From Halisarca cf. caerulea (Eukaryota; Porifera; Demospongiae; Chondrillida; Halisarcidae): a stretch of DNA of 62,500 nt. Below the pieces are notes generated by a model, which was not told where the DNA came from, ran no database searches, and saw nothing but the letters and a program-made list of their open reading frames with translations. Where the stretch lies: NCBI GenBank assembly GCA_963170055.1, contig CAUJGJ010000397.1:5185001-5247500 (forward strand), written 5' to 3'. The position numbers were made by a program, and so were the translations under genes. Positions 1 through 11,397 of this stretch are shown in pieces; positions within the stretch are counted from its first letter, which is position 1; the number at the start of each line of letters is the position of its first letter.

Positions 1-480
<480 letters not shown>

Positions 481-544
481 TTTATAATTATACATCACTA
501 CACAAAAAAACACATATTACTCAGGGATCTTTCAATTCTGTGAG

Positions 545-615
545 GATAATCTCCAAGTGATACGAGTTTCCAGGGCCGTAGGCGGCCCATGAGTTTTTTA
601 AACTCGAATTACTTG
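545..615 (-). repeat. MITE-A fragment: hairpin end only
   Basis: An imperfect palindrome made of a gene-distal arm (CAAGTGATACGAGTTTCC) and its near-complement (AACTCGAATTACTTG), with an inner GGCCGTAGGCGGCC fold. The same hairpin recurs at 1737-1808, 2040-2103, 22263-22339, 28454-28525, 31401-31465 and 46121-46185, where most copies continue into a longer element. Here only the hairpin is present. From 616 to 880 I see no gene or other feature. Confidence 0.8.
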
Positions 616-880
616 TTTTTTTGAACTGAGCTACGGGTCAACACGAAGGGTCCAGAGGTCTCATCTTTCGCCAGTGAGCTCCGATTGTTAGCACGAAGTG
701 CCTTTTGTAGGTTTCGAAGCAATACATACACTTCTAAAGCGAGAAAAAATTTAACAGGCAAATTCCATCCATTCGCTGGATCAGCCATTTTAGAGTAGTG
801 AAATGGCTATGCGAGACTAGACGTATGCATATGTGTACAAGGCCTGTACTTCAGTGATCGTCAACTTCAGCGCTCTTTTT

Positions 881-1808
881 GGGCCGCCGGAAGGCGGCCC
901 TATATTGTTTTTACTTTCACCGGAAGTGTCCGGAACGTCCGGAACGATCAATATATATATATATATATATATGTCAACAACATGGCGGACGCGAAGTCGG
1001 TACAAAATCTTTCGGCTATATTTCGGTGAAATTCATTCGTTTGCTCCTGATTTTATCAGCGAAGGGTCTTTTAGACCAGAAGAGTTCTTCGAAATATTAT
1101 TTTAGTCAATAATTACTAGTTACTATACGCCTGCCGAGGGAGTATCGTATTTACTGTGTGAGATCCCGAGGGCGTGAAGCGCCCGAGGGGCGAGAGCAGT
1201 AAATACGACACTCCCGAGGATAGGGCGTATAGTAACTGGTTTATCGCCAAATAAACGCTCCAAAAGCGGGAAATCGTTCCTAGAATCATAGAATAGAGAA
1301 TACGTATGTTGAACAAAACTAAAAAGATTCGATTTCAATATGGAGGAAAAGGATTTCGAAGACAATAAAGAACTTAGTCACAAAGGCAATGTCAGGTGCG
1401 GTTAAGTTAAACTTTTTTTATTTGGAGGAAATGTCTCTGCTCGTTGCTTCTATAAAAGCCTGCGCGAAGCCTTCAATATAAGCCTGCGCGAAGTCTTCTG
1501 CGTTTCGGAAAGCTAGACTTTGCTCCAGTTTGCCTTCTGTTGCATTCTTTTAGTTCTGCTTACATTGGGTCTATGCTTCATCATAGAGTATCTATGGCTT
1601 CATGGATTGCGGTTTCACAGTTTACATTGCCTAATTACTTACTGCCCTAGACTGGGCGCTTACCCGTGCTGCCAGGGTAGTAACCAAATTTACTACCCTG
1701 GCGGCTCCTTTGATGTATGACGTCATCGGGCGATAACGCCGATTTCCAAGTGATTCGAGTTTCCAGGGCCGTAGGCGGCCCACGAGTTTTTTAAACTCGA
1801 ATCGCTTG
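881..1808 (-). mobile_element. MITE-A copy 1, split by a 621-bp insertion
   Basis: Reading left to right, this is the reverse of the copy at 46121-46426. It has a GGGCCGCCGGAAGGCGGCCC end hairpin at 881-900, a TTTCACCGGAAGTGTCC segment, a TA microsatellite at about 951-972, and a unique segment ending in AGTCAATAA at 1112. It resumes at 1734 with TAACGCCGATTTCC and the second end hairpin, finishing at 1808. It has no coding capacity. The intact copy reads AGTCAATAACGCCG across the junction, so 1113-1733 is an insertion flanked by TAA on both sides. Confidence 0.8.
1113..1733. mobile_element. Unclassified 621-bp insertion with internal foldback
   Basis: It sits between two copies of TAA inside a MITE-A, so a 3-bp target duplication is likely. 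The left 130 bp (about 1115-1240) folds on itself: AGTTACTATACGCC near the start pairs with GGCGTATAGTAACT near 1227-1240, and TCGTATTTACTG pairs with CAGTAAATACGA. The remaining ~490 bp has two near-identical 'agcctgcgcgaag' units around 1457-1496 and no convincing ORF. The two outer ends do not form an obvious terminal inverted repeat, so the type of element is unknown. Confidence 0.5.
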
Positions 1809-1812
1809 TTTT

Positions 1813-1857
1813 TATTGTTTTTACTTTCACTGGAAGTGTCTGGAACATCCAGAACGA

Positions 1858-1892
<35 letters not shown>

Positions 1893-2103
1893 ACAACACG
1901 ACGGACGCGAAGTCGGTACGTATTCTTTTACGTAATATATTTTGGTAAAATTCATTCGTTTACTTCTGATTTTATCAGCGAATAGACTTTTTGACCAGAA
2001 GAGTTCTTTGAAGTATTATTTTAGTCAATAATGATGATTTCCAAGTGATTTGAGTTTCCAGGGCTGTAGGCGGCCCACGAGTTTTGTAAACTCGAATTGC
2101 TTG
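1813..2103 (-). mobile_element. MITE-A copy 2 (lacks outer right hairpin)
   Basis: It contains the MITE-A TTTCACTGGAAGTGTC segment, a TA microsatellite at about 1860-1890, the CAACA..GGACGCGAAGTCGGTAC segment, and the CAAGTGATTTGAGTTTCC...CTCGAATTGCTTG hairpin. The GGCCGCC hairpin expected at the left is absent, so this copy abuts copy 1 directly. Confidence 0.75.
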
Positions 2104-2262
2104 TTGTTCGAGCATTTGTTTCTAGATGGGTACATCAATTGATTTTAGTCAGGTAACTGAATAGATTATAGTTTCTTTATCTTACAAGATTTGATCATGT
2201 TCCTTCTTAACTGCAGTGGAAAACTATTCAAGCAACCATTTCGCTAAAAAACTGCACAAACA

Positions 2263-2402
2263 AGGGTGTATAAAAACCATTCAAAATGGTAAAAGGATTG
2301 TTCCAAGTGTTTTTGGAGAATCCTTTTTGATAATGCCTTTTGCACGATCCTGTGTCAATCCTACATCCTTATACCATTTTTAAACTGTTTTTATACACCC
2401 TT
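2263..2402. repeat. 140-bp foldback with AAGGGTGTATAAAAAC ends
   Basis: AAGGGTGTATAAAAAC at the left is the inverted complement of GTTTTTATACACCCTT at the right. Inside, AAAATGGTA pairs with TACCATTTT. It resembles a small non-autonomous DNA transposon. A TA tract and a GA run follow at about 2404-2427. Confidence 0.65.
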
Positions 2403-2569
2403 ATATATATATAGAGAGAGAGAGAGTGAGTCAGAATGCTTAATACTGGTTATTGGCTCAATACATGCATGATGCTTTCATGATGCATCATGAATTTTAA
2501 TTCTCAATAAAAACTACAACTTAACACATGCATGCATGCATGACATGATTAATGTGTCATTTTTCTTAT

Positions 2570-3610
2570 ATAGAGGTTGGACTATATTATCCTTCATGGA
2601 GGGTCTTCTACCTGCCTCAAGGAGGAGAGAAGCAGGTCATTAAAGGCATCTGCACTTCTGCGTTTAGGAAGATCACCAAGGGGTTTGATTTCTATGCAAA
2701 GGCTGTTGCTGGCAGCAGTGAGGGATCTATCCAAACTGTTATCAGGTGAAGTACAAAGAGTGGCTGCATATATAGCATCTGAAGTTCCCAGGATATCAAG
2801 AACGTTACTCAATTTCAGATGGACAAATCTCCAGCAACAGTTGGAATCCCAGTGTCCCCATCTCCTTACATTCCTGGGGCTCATTCAACAATGGAGAGAT
2901 AAGCAACAACTGTTACTGTTGTTAATAGTGGCTATGCTCGCCAAAGCCCGTAACAAGCATGCACACCTCATACAGCTGCTTATCTCTCTTGTCTTGCTGT
3001 ATGGGCACGCATCCAGTGAGGTAAGAAGAATTAATAAGCATGATAGTTCCATATCCATATGCATGATATATGCATTCCTTATCTTCTTTGTATATAGACA
3101 TATGTCCGCCTACAGCCTCTCATGCTGACTGTGCATAGAACCACCCTGTTGCACATGCAAAATCTCATTGCACAGGATTTTGATGAGGAAGCCCATCAAT
3201 GGAAGGCTCAACTGACATTCTGTTTGGTGGACTGTATGCAGGTTAGCCTTATTAGCTGGTACTTTTTATAATAATTGTGACTCATGTTGTTTTTTTATTT
3301 ACTATCAAACAGGATTTAAAAGAATTTCCCCTTGGCACAAGAGTTGTTAATGTATCAACTGGCAGCCAGTTCAACACCAGTATGTCCATTGTCTTGGATC
3401 AGTCTTCACTTGTTTCATTGAGTTTTAGTGAAACCTCCCCCTGTAAGTTTTCTTTCAACTATGCATATGTGATATGCATGGGATAATTTGGGATCATTAT
3501 TATACTCTATAGCCCTAGCAGCTAACTTGCTCCCTGCTCAAGTGACATCTATGGAGCCTCAGCCCATGGAGCTCATCAACACTGACTGTGGAGTCACAAA
3601 GTTACCATAG
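2570..3610 (+). pseudogene. Multi-exon fragment related to DUF6589/Academ-like transposase N-terminal half
   Basis: Exon-like blocks have good splice signals. The first (about 2574-3019) opens after a pyrimidine-rich TATATAG and ends at CAGTGAG|GTAAG. The second (about 3100-3240) ends CAG|GTTAG. The third (about 3313-3440) starts after AAACAG. The end of the first block reads KARNKHAHLIQLLISLVLLYGH followed by ASSEV, and the next exon begins TYVRLQPL. The gene at 55331-58900 has the same pattern (LRSNKRFHFIQSLIGASLYDGH, ASKQ, then TYARLQKF) with an intron at the same place. I infer a diverged, truncated member of that family. The catalytic half is missing and later exons are unclear. Function is not assigned beyond transposase-like. 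Confidence 0.45.
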
Positions 3611-3966
3611 GGTAGTCCTGCATGTTCCACTGATGATGATGACAGCAGTGAAGGACAATGGGAAGACAGCTACCACACAGCTCCTTCGCCTTCTTCTGAC
3701 CCTTCAATGGTGAGGCGGTACATGCATCCTCATCCATTGCTTCATACATTACTCTGGCATATATATATATATATATATATATCAATTTGTATATTTCAAA
3801 TTATCATGAACAACTACTGTGGTTCATATGTAGGGATGATGTGGAAAAAACATGGCCACCCATACATTAGAGCCGACCATATTTTCGCTGAAAACTCACT
3901 TCCAGTACACTTTGGAGCTCCAAAAACAGCATATTAAACTTATAAGACCATTTTTCGATAGATCTA
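3611..3966. other. Intergenic stretch with short TA tract
   Basis: No gene is seen. A (TA)n tract lies at about 3758-3782. The last six bases before the LTR element (3967-3972, AATATA) are its left target-site duplication. Confidence 0.6.
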
Positions 3967-3972
3967 AATATA

Positions 3973-4305
3973 TGACGGTAGGTATATATTATGCTTTGAA
4001 CGGTCACCGATTCACTTCCAAGGATCACCAATAATGAATAATAATCCTGGTGAGCACACCAGCACATATCAGACTATGACAATGAAAACAACAAAACAAA
4101 AACTGTTGTGTGCGGCGTGGTCTTCACGTGTATGCGAAGTCTCGTGCAATGACGATGCATGATGTGTATGTGGCACATGAACGATAAAAACGGAAATGAA
4201 GCATGCATACAAAGATATTATAATAAAAGTGTAGTGAGAAAGGAACTACCTTTACGGAAATAATCACATACACATGCAGTACCATACAATACGATGTATG
4301 CTACA
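3973..4305 (-). repeat. LTR-1, 3' LTR
   Basis: 333 bp, beginning TGACGGTAGG and ending GTATGCTACA on the + strand. It is nearly identical to the split right LTR, which implies a fairly recent insertion even though the coding region is frameshifted. Confidence 0.92.
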
Positions 4306-4310
4306 GTACT

Positions 4311-4333
4311 CCCCCCCCCCCCCCCCCCCCCCC
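4311..4333 (-). other. C23 homopolymer acting as polypurine tract
   Basis: A run of about 23 C residues (G on the coding strand) lies just inside the 3' LTR of LTR-1, where the polypurine tract for plus-strand priming belongs. Such a long pure G run is unusual and may have expanded by slippage. Confidence 0.6.
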
Positions 4334-4358
4334 AGTATACAACAAGGACACGAAACAG

Positions 4359-7300
4359 TCAAAAAGTTAACCGGTCTGACCAATGAACATGTCTACCCGA
4401 GCGGGTCGTCCGCGTACCAGTATAGGGTATGGGGATAGAATGGGTAGGTGACAAGGTCTCGGAGGGACATGAATCCTCGATGAAGGCAGGTTTCAATCGG
4501 TCTATGGTGACTGTCTGTTGCTGGCCATTGACATTTACAGTGTAGTACTTGCGGTGTCTTTTCAACACTAGAAATGGTCCATCATAGGGATGCTGAAGGG
4601 ATCATTTAATAGTATTGTGCCAGATAAAGACATGAGTGCACACTGCTAGATCAGTTGGTATGCGGATTGACCTGTTGGAATGATGTCGGGTTGGGGTGGG
4701 TTGAAACTGATGCATGAAGTCCTTGAGACGTCCCACATATGAGCGTAGGTCGGCTGAGACAGCAGCTGATGCTGAGGGAGCAATGAAGTAATCCCCCAGT
4801 AGGTGAAGTGTACACCCATACACCAGCTCGGCTGAGGTGCAATGGAGGTCCTCTTTGAGGCTTGAGCGAATGCCTAGCAGGACTAGCGGGAGGGCTTCTA
4901 ACCAGTGAGTACCCTGTCTGGCCATCAGTGCTGCCTTGAGCTGCCGGTGAAAACACTCAACTAGACCATTGGCACATGGGTGGTAGGCCGTGGTCCGTGT
5001 TCTGTGTGTGCCGAGGAGTTGCATCAGGTGCTGCCATAAGTGGGATTTGAACTGTCCTCCGCAGTCGGAAGTGCAGGTGCGGGGCACACCGAATCTGAAT
5101 ATCCAGCCCGACAGGAAAGCTTGTACCACTGTTTCGGTTCTTGTGTTGGGAATCGAGATGGCCTCTGGCCAGCGGGTAAAACAGTCGACACATGTCAGGA
5201 GGTGTGTGAATCCTTGTGCTGATGGCAGGGGGCCAACCAGGTCAATATGTACATGATCGAACCTGGCATCTGGTAGACGGAACTGCCCAACCGATGTAAC
5301 CGTGTGTGTGTGTGTACCTTGGAACGTTGGCAGACTATGTAGGTACGGGTCCACTGTCGAACGTCTGCATTGATCCGTGGCCATACATACCTGGATGTCA
5401 GTAGTCGTTGTGTTGCCCGAATGCCAGGGTGCAACAGACCATGCAGCTGGTCAAAGATGGGGCAGCGGAATTTCTCTGGCACATAGGGTCTAGAGTTCCC
5501 ATTAGAGACATCACACAGGAGGGTGGCATCACTGTTGGGAATGGAGACCGGTTGTAAGTTCAGGAATGTGTTAGCTGCTGCTGTTGCACTATTCTCTTGC
5601 TGTTGAGCAGCAGCCAAAGACAGGAGATCTGGAGTAGCCTGTGAGGTGCTCCTCAAAGAGTATATGTCCAGGTGAGACAGGGCATCCGCTGCGGTGTTGG
5701 CTGAACCGGATAGATAGCGGATGTCCGATGTGAACTGGGCAATGTAGTCCAGGTGGTGGGCTTGACGGGGTGAATGCTTGGCTGATTTAGTGTTGAGAGC
5801 AAAGGACAGGGGCTTGTGGTCCGAAGCGATATAGAAATCTCTGCCTTCTACAAAATGTTGGAAGTGTTTAATTGCCAAGTAAATAGCCAATAACTCACGG
5901 TCGAATGTGCTGTACTTCCCTTGTGCTGGGTTGAGCTTTCGTGAGAAGTACACAATGGGGCACCACACATTGTCAATCTGCTGTTGGAGGACAGCCCGAC
6001 TGCTGTGCTAGAGGCATCTGTGACAATGTAGGTGGGGGTGTCAGGTTGTGGATGCACGAGCAGGGTAGCTTCTGCCAGACCTCCTTGATTCTTTGAAAGG
6101 AAGTGATGGCAGCATCTGTCCAGGTGATTGGAGCGTCACTCCTGTGGGCGTTTTTCAGAAGATCGTGGAGGGGCTGGAGAATATGGGCACAACTGGGCAC
6201 AAAGTGATGGTAAAAATTCACCAGACCTAGAAATTGTCACAACTTATGTGGTGTGGGTGGTTGTGGAAAATCCTGGATGACCTGCACCTTGTCATTCAGG
6301 GGGCGGATGCCTTGGCTGTCCACATGGAATCCTAGAAACTCTAGCGACTCTACTCCCAGGACGCACTTCTGAGGATGGATCTGCAGGCCATGGTCTTGTA
6401 GTCGGGTGAGAACTTGGCGGAGATGCGCCAAGTGTTGCTCTTTGCTCGGACTGGCCACGAGGATGTCGTCCATGTACGCGTAGAACTTGATTGATGAACC
6501 TCTGAAAAGTTTGGGCTACATTCCGTAGGCCAAACGGCATCTGTAGGAACTCAAAGAGGCCAAAGGGTGTGGCGATGGCTGTCTTAGGGATGTCGTCAGG
6601 TGCCACAGGGATTTGATGGTACGCCTGGATCAAATCAATCTTCGAGAAAAGCTTGCTACCGTGTAGAGTTGCAGCGAAATCCTGCAGGTGAGGGATCGGA
6701 TAGCGGTCTGGTACTGTAGAGTTGTTCAACGCCCGGTAATCCCCACATGGGTGCCAATCGCCGGGGGCTTTCTTGGGGACCATATGGAGAGGGGAGGCCA
6801 AGGGGCTGGAGGATGGCCTGATGATGCCCAGTTCTAGTATGTGGTCGAACTCTTGGCGTGCAACGCGGAGGCGTTCCAGGGATAGGCGCGAGGGCGGCCG
6901 TGTACCGGTGGGCCTGTGGTCACGATGTGGTGAACAATGCCGTGCTTCGGTGGGGTGTCCTTGGCGAGAGGGGAGGTGAGGAAGGGAAATTCCTGCAGGA
7001 TTGCGGTGAAGTTGTCAGTGGGAGCAGGTTGTGACACACGTCGGGCTGGGGGAAGTGGTGGATGTTTGTACTCCATTAACTTGTAGGTGTGTGACTGAGT
7101 CGACAAGGCGGCTGTTCGTCATATCCACAAGCAGGTTAAAATGTCGGAGGAAATCCGTTCCCAGTATGGCATGTCTGATGTCTGCAATTAAAAATACCCA
7201 CCGGAAGGGGCGCCATAGTCCAATGTTGAGGGTGTGGGAGGTGTTACCGAATGTTGCAATGGGTGAATTGTTAACAGCCTGTAAAGGTGACCTGCAGAGG

Positions 7301-7391
7301 GGGAGGAACAGTTAGCACTTGAAGCAGGTAGCACACTCACCTCGGCACCGGTGTCCACCAGAAAACGCAGGCCAGTGGGGCAGTCTGTCAC
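4359..7391 (-). pseudogene. pol: LTR-1 pol remnant (PR-RT-RH-IN)
   Basis: Read from right to left, this has an aspartic protease with LVDTGAEVSVLP (about 7330-7370), and an RT with the [15 protein letters not shown] block (about 6610-6660) and a YMDD box near 6465. RNase H follows (YSTFDRELLAIYLAIKHF, SDHKPLSFAL, about 5790-5920). Then come the integrase H2C2 zinc region (LHGLLHPG...CQRSKV) and the DDE core with HIDLVGPL (about 5240), SDCGGQF and a glutamate in ANGLVECFHRQL. The region at 4359-4568 encodes the integrase tail. The pieces lie in different frames with several frameshifts, so no full polyprotein can be made. RT, RNase H and integrase would copy and insert the element if intact. 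Confidence 0.9.
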
Positions 7392-7436
7392 AAAAAAACA
7401 GGCGACTTGGTGTTAGGCCTGAGGTGTTGGTCGCTA

Positions 7437-8270
7437 TCAACAACTGGCCGGTGCGTTTCCCGACCATGTACACAGGGAAGTACACTTGTGTGCTTGGTCT
7501 CCATACTTGCGGTGGTACCAGCAGAGCCCCTCTTCTGGGCTAGTGGAGGCTGGGGGGACAGGGCTGGCAAAATGAGGAGTAGTACCACGCCTGGGGCGTG
7601 AACAAGATTTGGAACGGGTTGGACGAGGCTGCGAGGTGATTTGTAAGGTGGAGATTACGCTTTGCAAGCGGATGACTTCAGCGCGTAGCTGTTCCACCTC
7701 AGAGGTGAGAGGGTCGATATTGATGGCGGAGACGGATGGGGTGGCTACTTCAACAATCTTGTCGGCCAATTGTGCAAGCTGCTCCAAGGGCATCTCCCCT
7801 GACGAAGCCAAAACCATACAGACATGGCTGGGGAGACGTTGAAGAAAGAGTTCCCGTAAAAAGGAACTGGCAGAGTTGGGGCCGGTGGAATCACCGAGTA
7901 GTTGCTGCATCCAGCAGAGTAGCGTAGTAAGGAGCTGCTGGAGACGGCATTGTTCGGATGCAGCCGTCCACTGAATGAGCTGAGACTTCAGTGTGTCATA
8001 CGAATGGTCCTCAGGAGGAGACAAGAGCAAATCCCTGGTTTCGATGGCCAACTCGGGTGCTAGCGAAGCAACGATGTAGTCGAATGAGCACGCTGAGCTG
8101 TGATGTTCCGTGTGACGAATTGTGCCTCGACTTGTGCGAACCACACCTGAGGGTCGGCCGGCCAAAACTGGGGTATCCTGACCATGACAGCAGAGATGGT
8201 AGGAGCAGGGCGGTTGTCTGTGGAGGGCTGCTGTGGAGCTTGCTGTTCTTAAGGTTGTTCTTTAGGCATG
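7437..8270 (-). pseudogene. gag: LTR-1 gag remnant
   Basis: The N-terminal part, in one frame around 8120-8200, shows the gypsy capsid signature [19 protein letters not shown]. The following capsid portion ([11 protein letters not shown], then LLSPPEDHSYDTLKSQLI) is in another frame, in the 7437-8165 ORF. That ORF ends with a CWYHRKYGDQAHKC segment, a single zinc-knuckle-like Cys/His cluster. At least one frameshift separates the halves. It would encode the structural capsid protein. Confidence 0.8.
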
Positions 8271-8565
8271 GCGAAGTCGTCGGGGTCACCAATATGACGG
8301 TAGGTATATATTATGCTTTGAACGGTCACCGATTCACTTCCAAGGATCACCAATAATGAATAATAATCCTGGTGAGCACACCAGCACATATCAGACTATG
8401 ACAATGAAAACAACAAAACAAAAACTGTCGTGTGCGGCGTGGTCTTCACGTGTATGCGAAGTCTTGTGCAATGACGATGCATGACGTGTATGTGGCACCT
8501 GTACGATAAAAACGGAAATGAAGCATGCATACAAAGACGCTATAATAAAAGTGTAGTGAGAAAGG

Positions 8566-8778
8566 TGTTGTGTATGTGCTGCGTAGGCTGTTTTTGATTT
8601 AGTAGTTGTTATATTACCATGGGTGTCTAATGTTGATCAATTGTTTTATCTATAGACTTGTGTAACTCTACTTTTGATTGGATGCTATTTTTGGCGACCA
8701 TGTGGTTGCCTGTTCGAACAATGATTGTTATTGTTGTGAATGATTTGCCTGACTCGAGACAGATCTAGATATATAATA
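8566..8778 (+). repeat. LTR-2, 5' LTR
   Basis: Near-identical to 11112-11324. It carries the promoter function of the element by family knowledge; no individual motif is asserted. Confidence 0.92.
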
Positions 8779-8797
8779 ATTGGCGACGAGGAGAAGA

Positions 8798-11077
8798 ATG
8801 GCATCAGTGCATGGCTCAGTTGGAGAGTTCTCGGGCGTGCCAGAAGAATGGGAGTCGTACATCGAACGTCTGGAATTCTACTTCGCGGCAAATGACGTGG
8901 ATGATACCTCGAAGAAATGAGCGATCCTCTTATCCTGCTGCGGAATGGGAACGTACAGCCTGATACGAAGCCTGGTAGCTCCCCAGAAGCCCAGTGAAGC
9001 GTCTCTGAAAGACATAATCGATAAAGTGAAGACGCATTACAACCCTCGACCATCCTCTATCGTCCAACGGTACAAATTCAACTCACGATCCCAGCTACCC
9101 GGGGAGTCGCTCGCTACTTATGTGGCAGAACTTCAGAAACTATCTGAACACTGTGATTACGGCGATAAGCTGGACGAGATGCTACGTGACCGCCTTGTAT
9201 GCGGGATATCCGATAGCCGTTGTCAGCAACGATTACTGGCAGAGACCGAGTTGAGCTTTGACCAAGCATTCAAGATGGCACAAGCAATGGAATTGGCAGA
9301 ACGTGACGCCAAACAGTTGAGGCATCCTCAGCCAGCATCTAGCCTCCCCATCCAGAAGGTGGAGAATCAACCACATGCCATCAAGAAGGCAACGCAAGGT
9401 AAACCATGTTATCGCTGTGGGGGCATGCATGATGCTCGTCAGTGTCGTTTCCAGCATGTTACCTGCAACAATTGTGGCAAGAAGGGTCACATCAGCCGAG
9501 CGTGCCGCAGTAAGCCTACCTCTCAGCAGACACAGTCACATGTCAAATCGTCAGTACATTCAACAGAAGCCGTAATTCCAGAAGAGGAACCTACAGAGTA
9601 TTACTTGTACCCAGTTCAGGACGCCAAGCGCTCACCATTGCAAACAGAGGTGTACATCAATGACAAACCTGTCCCCATGGTTGTGGACACAGGAGCATCA
9701 GTCTCTATCATCACGATGCACCAACTAGCAGACATTTCATCACCACATAAGTCTCCTGTGCTCCAGCCAACTCCAGTTAAGCTTCGCACGTACACCGGTT
9801 CAGAAATTCCAGTAGTAGGTACCTTAACTGTCAAGGTACGACTTCACCAGCAAGAGGTCAGCCTCCCGGTGATAGTGGTAGAAGGTTCAGGTCCTAATCT
9901 ATTGGGTCGTGACTGGTTGGGGCACCTCCGTCTCGACTGGCAGTCTATGTTTACAACTCACCTGCCTGATTCCCTGCCAGATGTTGTCAGGAAGCATGAA
10001 GCAGTATTTTGCCCAGGCTTGGGTACTATCAAGAATCTCAAAGCTACCTTACATCAGAAAGCTGATGTGTCACCACGATTCATGAAACACAGAGCAATTC
10101 CCCATGCCATGAAAGCAGCAACAGAAAAAGAGCTTGAGAGATTGGAAAAAGAAGGAATAATTGTTCCCGTGCAACACTCAGATTGGGCAGCTCCTATTGT
10201 CCCCGTACAAAAGCCTGATGGCTCAGTTAGGATCTGCGGTGACTTCAAGTTAACAGCTAACACAGCAACAAATGTGGAAGTGTACCCATTACCAAGGATC
10301 GAAGACATATTCGCATCCTTGTCAGGAGGGAAGCAATTTTCAAAACTGGATTTGGCACAGGCATACTTGCAACTTCCGTTGGCAGAGGAGTCACAGCCAC
10401 TTACTACGATCAACACACATAAAGGTTTGTATCGCTATCAGCTATTACCGTTTGGTGTTTCCTCTGCGCCGGCCATATTTCAGTGGACCATGGAGGTTTT
10501 ACTGCAAGGGATTCCTAATGTCTCAGTTTACCTGGATGATATCCTCATCACTGGCCCATCAGTATCAGATCACTTGCGGAATTTGGATGAAGTCCTACAA
10601 CCTCACTCGAGTACAGGGCAGGCTCCAGTGGAATTGATGTTCGGTCGGACACTCCGAACACGTATGGATTTAATGAAACCCAATCTGGGAAGTCATGTTC
10701 AGTCTCAGCAAGAGAAGCAAATAACTCGCCACAACCAGCATTCAAGAGTACGTGAGTTGGACATTGGTGACCGGATCTTTATGCGTAACTTTGGTACCGG
10801 CAAACCCTGGTTGGCTGGTAAGATTGTCCAGCGTAGGGGCCCCTTATCCTACCTGGTCAGGCTGGTAGATGGACGATACTTCCGCCGACATTTGGATCAC
10901 CTGAGGATCCGCACTTGTGAGGGAAACTCTTTACCATCAGATATGGCCAATGCTTTCCCCTGGCTGGAGATGTCAAGTGTTCCAGAAACCAGTCCTTCCA
11001 CTGAGGGACCCTCTATCTCTCCTCCAGTCCGGCGCTCAAGTCGTCCCAGTAAACCACCAGATCGCTATGGTTATTAA
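8798..11077 (+). pseudogene. LTR-2 gag-pol fusion with in-frame internal deletion
   Basis: A single frame runs from ATG 8798 to 11077, broken only by TGA at 8918-8920. From the ATG at 8945 it is open for 710 residues. Order: capsid (QLPGESLATYVAELQKLSEHC), two CCHC knuckles (CYRCGGMHDARQC, then CNNCGKKGHISRAC, about 9405-9510), protease (MVVDTGASVSII), then RT up to the active-site box VSVYLDDILI (about 10525-10555). Right after the RT segment LRNLDEVLQ the frame jumps to the tail of integrase (PVELMFGRTLRTRMDL, then IVQRRGPLSYLVRL). The rest of RT, RNase H and the integrase core are missing, yet the frame is kept. It cannot transpose on its own; it could be a non-autonomous partner that supplies Gag and protease. 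Confidence 0.88.
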
Positions 11078-11111
11078 CGATACCATTAGTCATTAGCTAA
11101 AACGGGAGGAG

Positions 11112-11324
11112 TGTTGTGTATGTGCTGCGTAGGCTGTTTTTGATTTAGTAGTTGTTATATTACCATGGGTGTCTAATGTTGATCAATTGTTTTATCTATA
11201 GACTTGTGTAACTCTAATTTTGATTGGATGCTATTTTTGGCGACCATGTGGTTGCCTGTTCGAACAATGATTGTTATTGTTGTGAATGATTTGCCTGACT
11301 TGAGACAGATCTAGATATATAATA
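11112..11324 (+). repeat. LTR-2, 3' LTR
   Basis: The matching 213-bp copy, followed directly by the AAAGG target duplication at 11325-11329. Confidence 0.92.
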
Positions 11325-11397
11325 AAAGGAACTACCTTTACGGAAATAATCACACACACATGCAGTACCATACAATACGATGTATGCTACAAATATA

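Larger units (their letters stand above)
8566..11324 (+). mobile_element. LTR-2: internally deleted gypsy-type element
   Basis: 213-bp LTRs at 8566-8778 and 11112-11324 differ by only a couple of bases (for example CTCGAGAC versus CTTGAGAC). They start TGTTGTG and end ATATAATA. A primer-binding-like TTGGCGACGAGGAG follows the left LTR, and a purine tract AAAACGGGAGGAG precedes the right LTR. The 5-bp target duplication AAAGG flanks it. At 2.76 kb it is about half the length expected for a complete gypsy element. Confidence 0.93.
3973..11391 (-). mobile_element. LTR-1: gypsy-type LTR retrotransposon (minus strand)
   Basis: A 333-bp LTR at 3973-4305 is repeated nearly identically at 8295-8565 plus 11330-11391; the second copy is split by LTR-2. 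LTRs read TG...CA, and AATATA flanks the whole element (3967-3972 and 11392-11397). On the coding (minus) strand, the primer-binding-like TGGTGACCCCGACG follows the right (5') LTR, and a polypurine tract that is mostly a ~23-base G run (C run at 4311-4333) precedes the left (3') LTR. Gene order is gag, protease, RT, RNase H, integrase, which fits Ty3/gypsy. All reading frames are broken. Confidence 0.92.
8295..11391 (-). repeat. LTR-1, 5' LTR, split by LTR-2
   Basis: LTR sequence occupies 8295-8565 and 11330-11391. The AAAGG at 8561-8565 is duplicated at 11325-11329, the 5-bp target duplication made by insertion of LTR-2. Removing 8566-11329 restores a continuous LTR matching 3973-4305. Confidence 0.93.
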
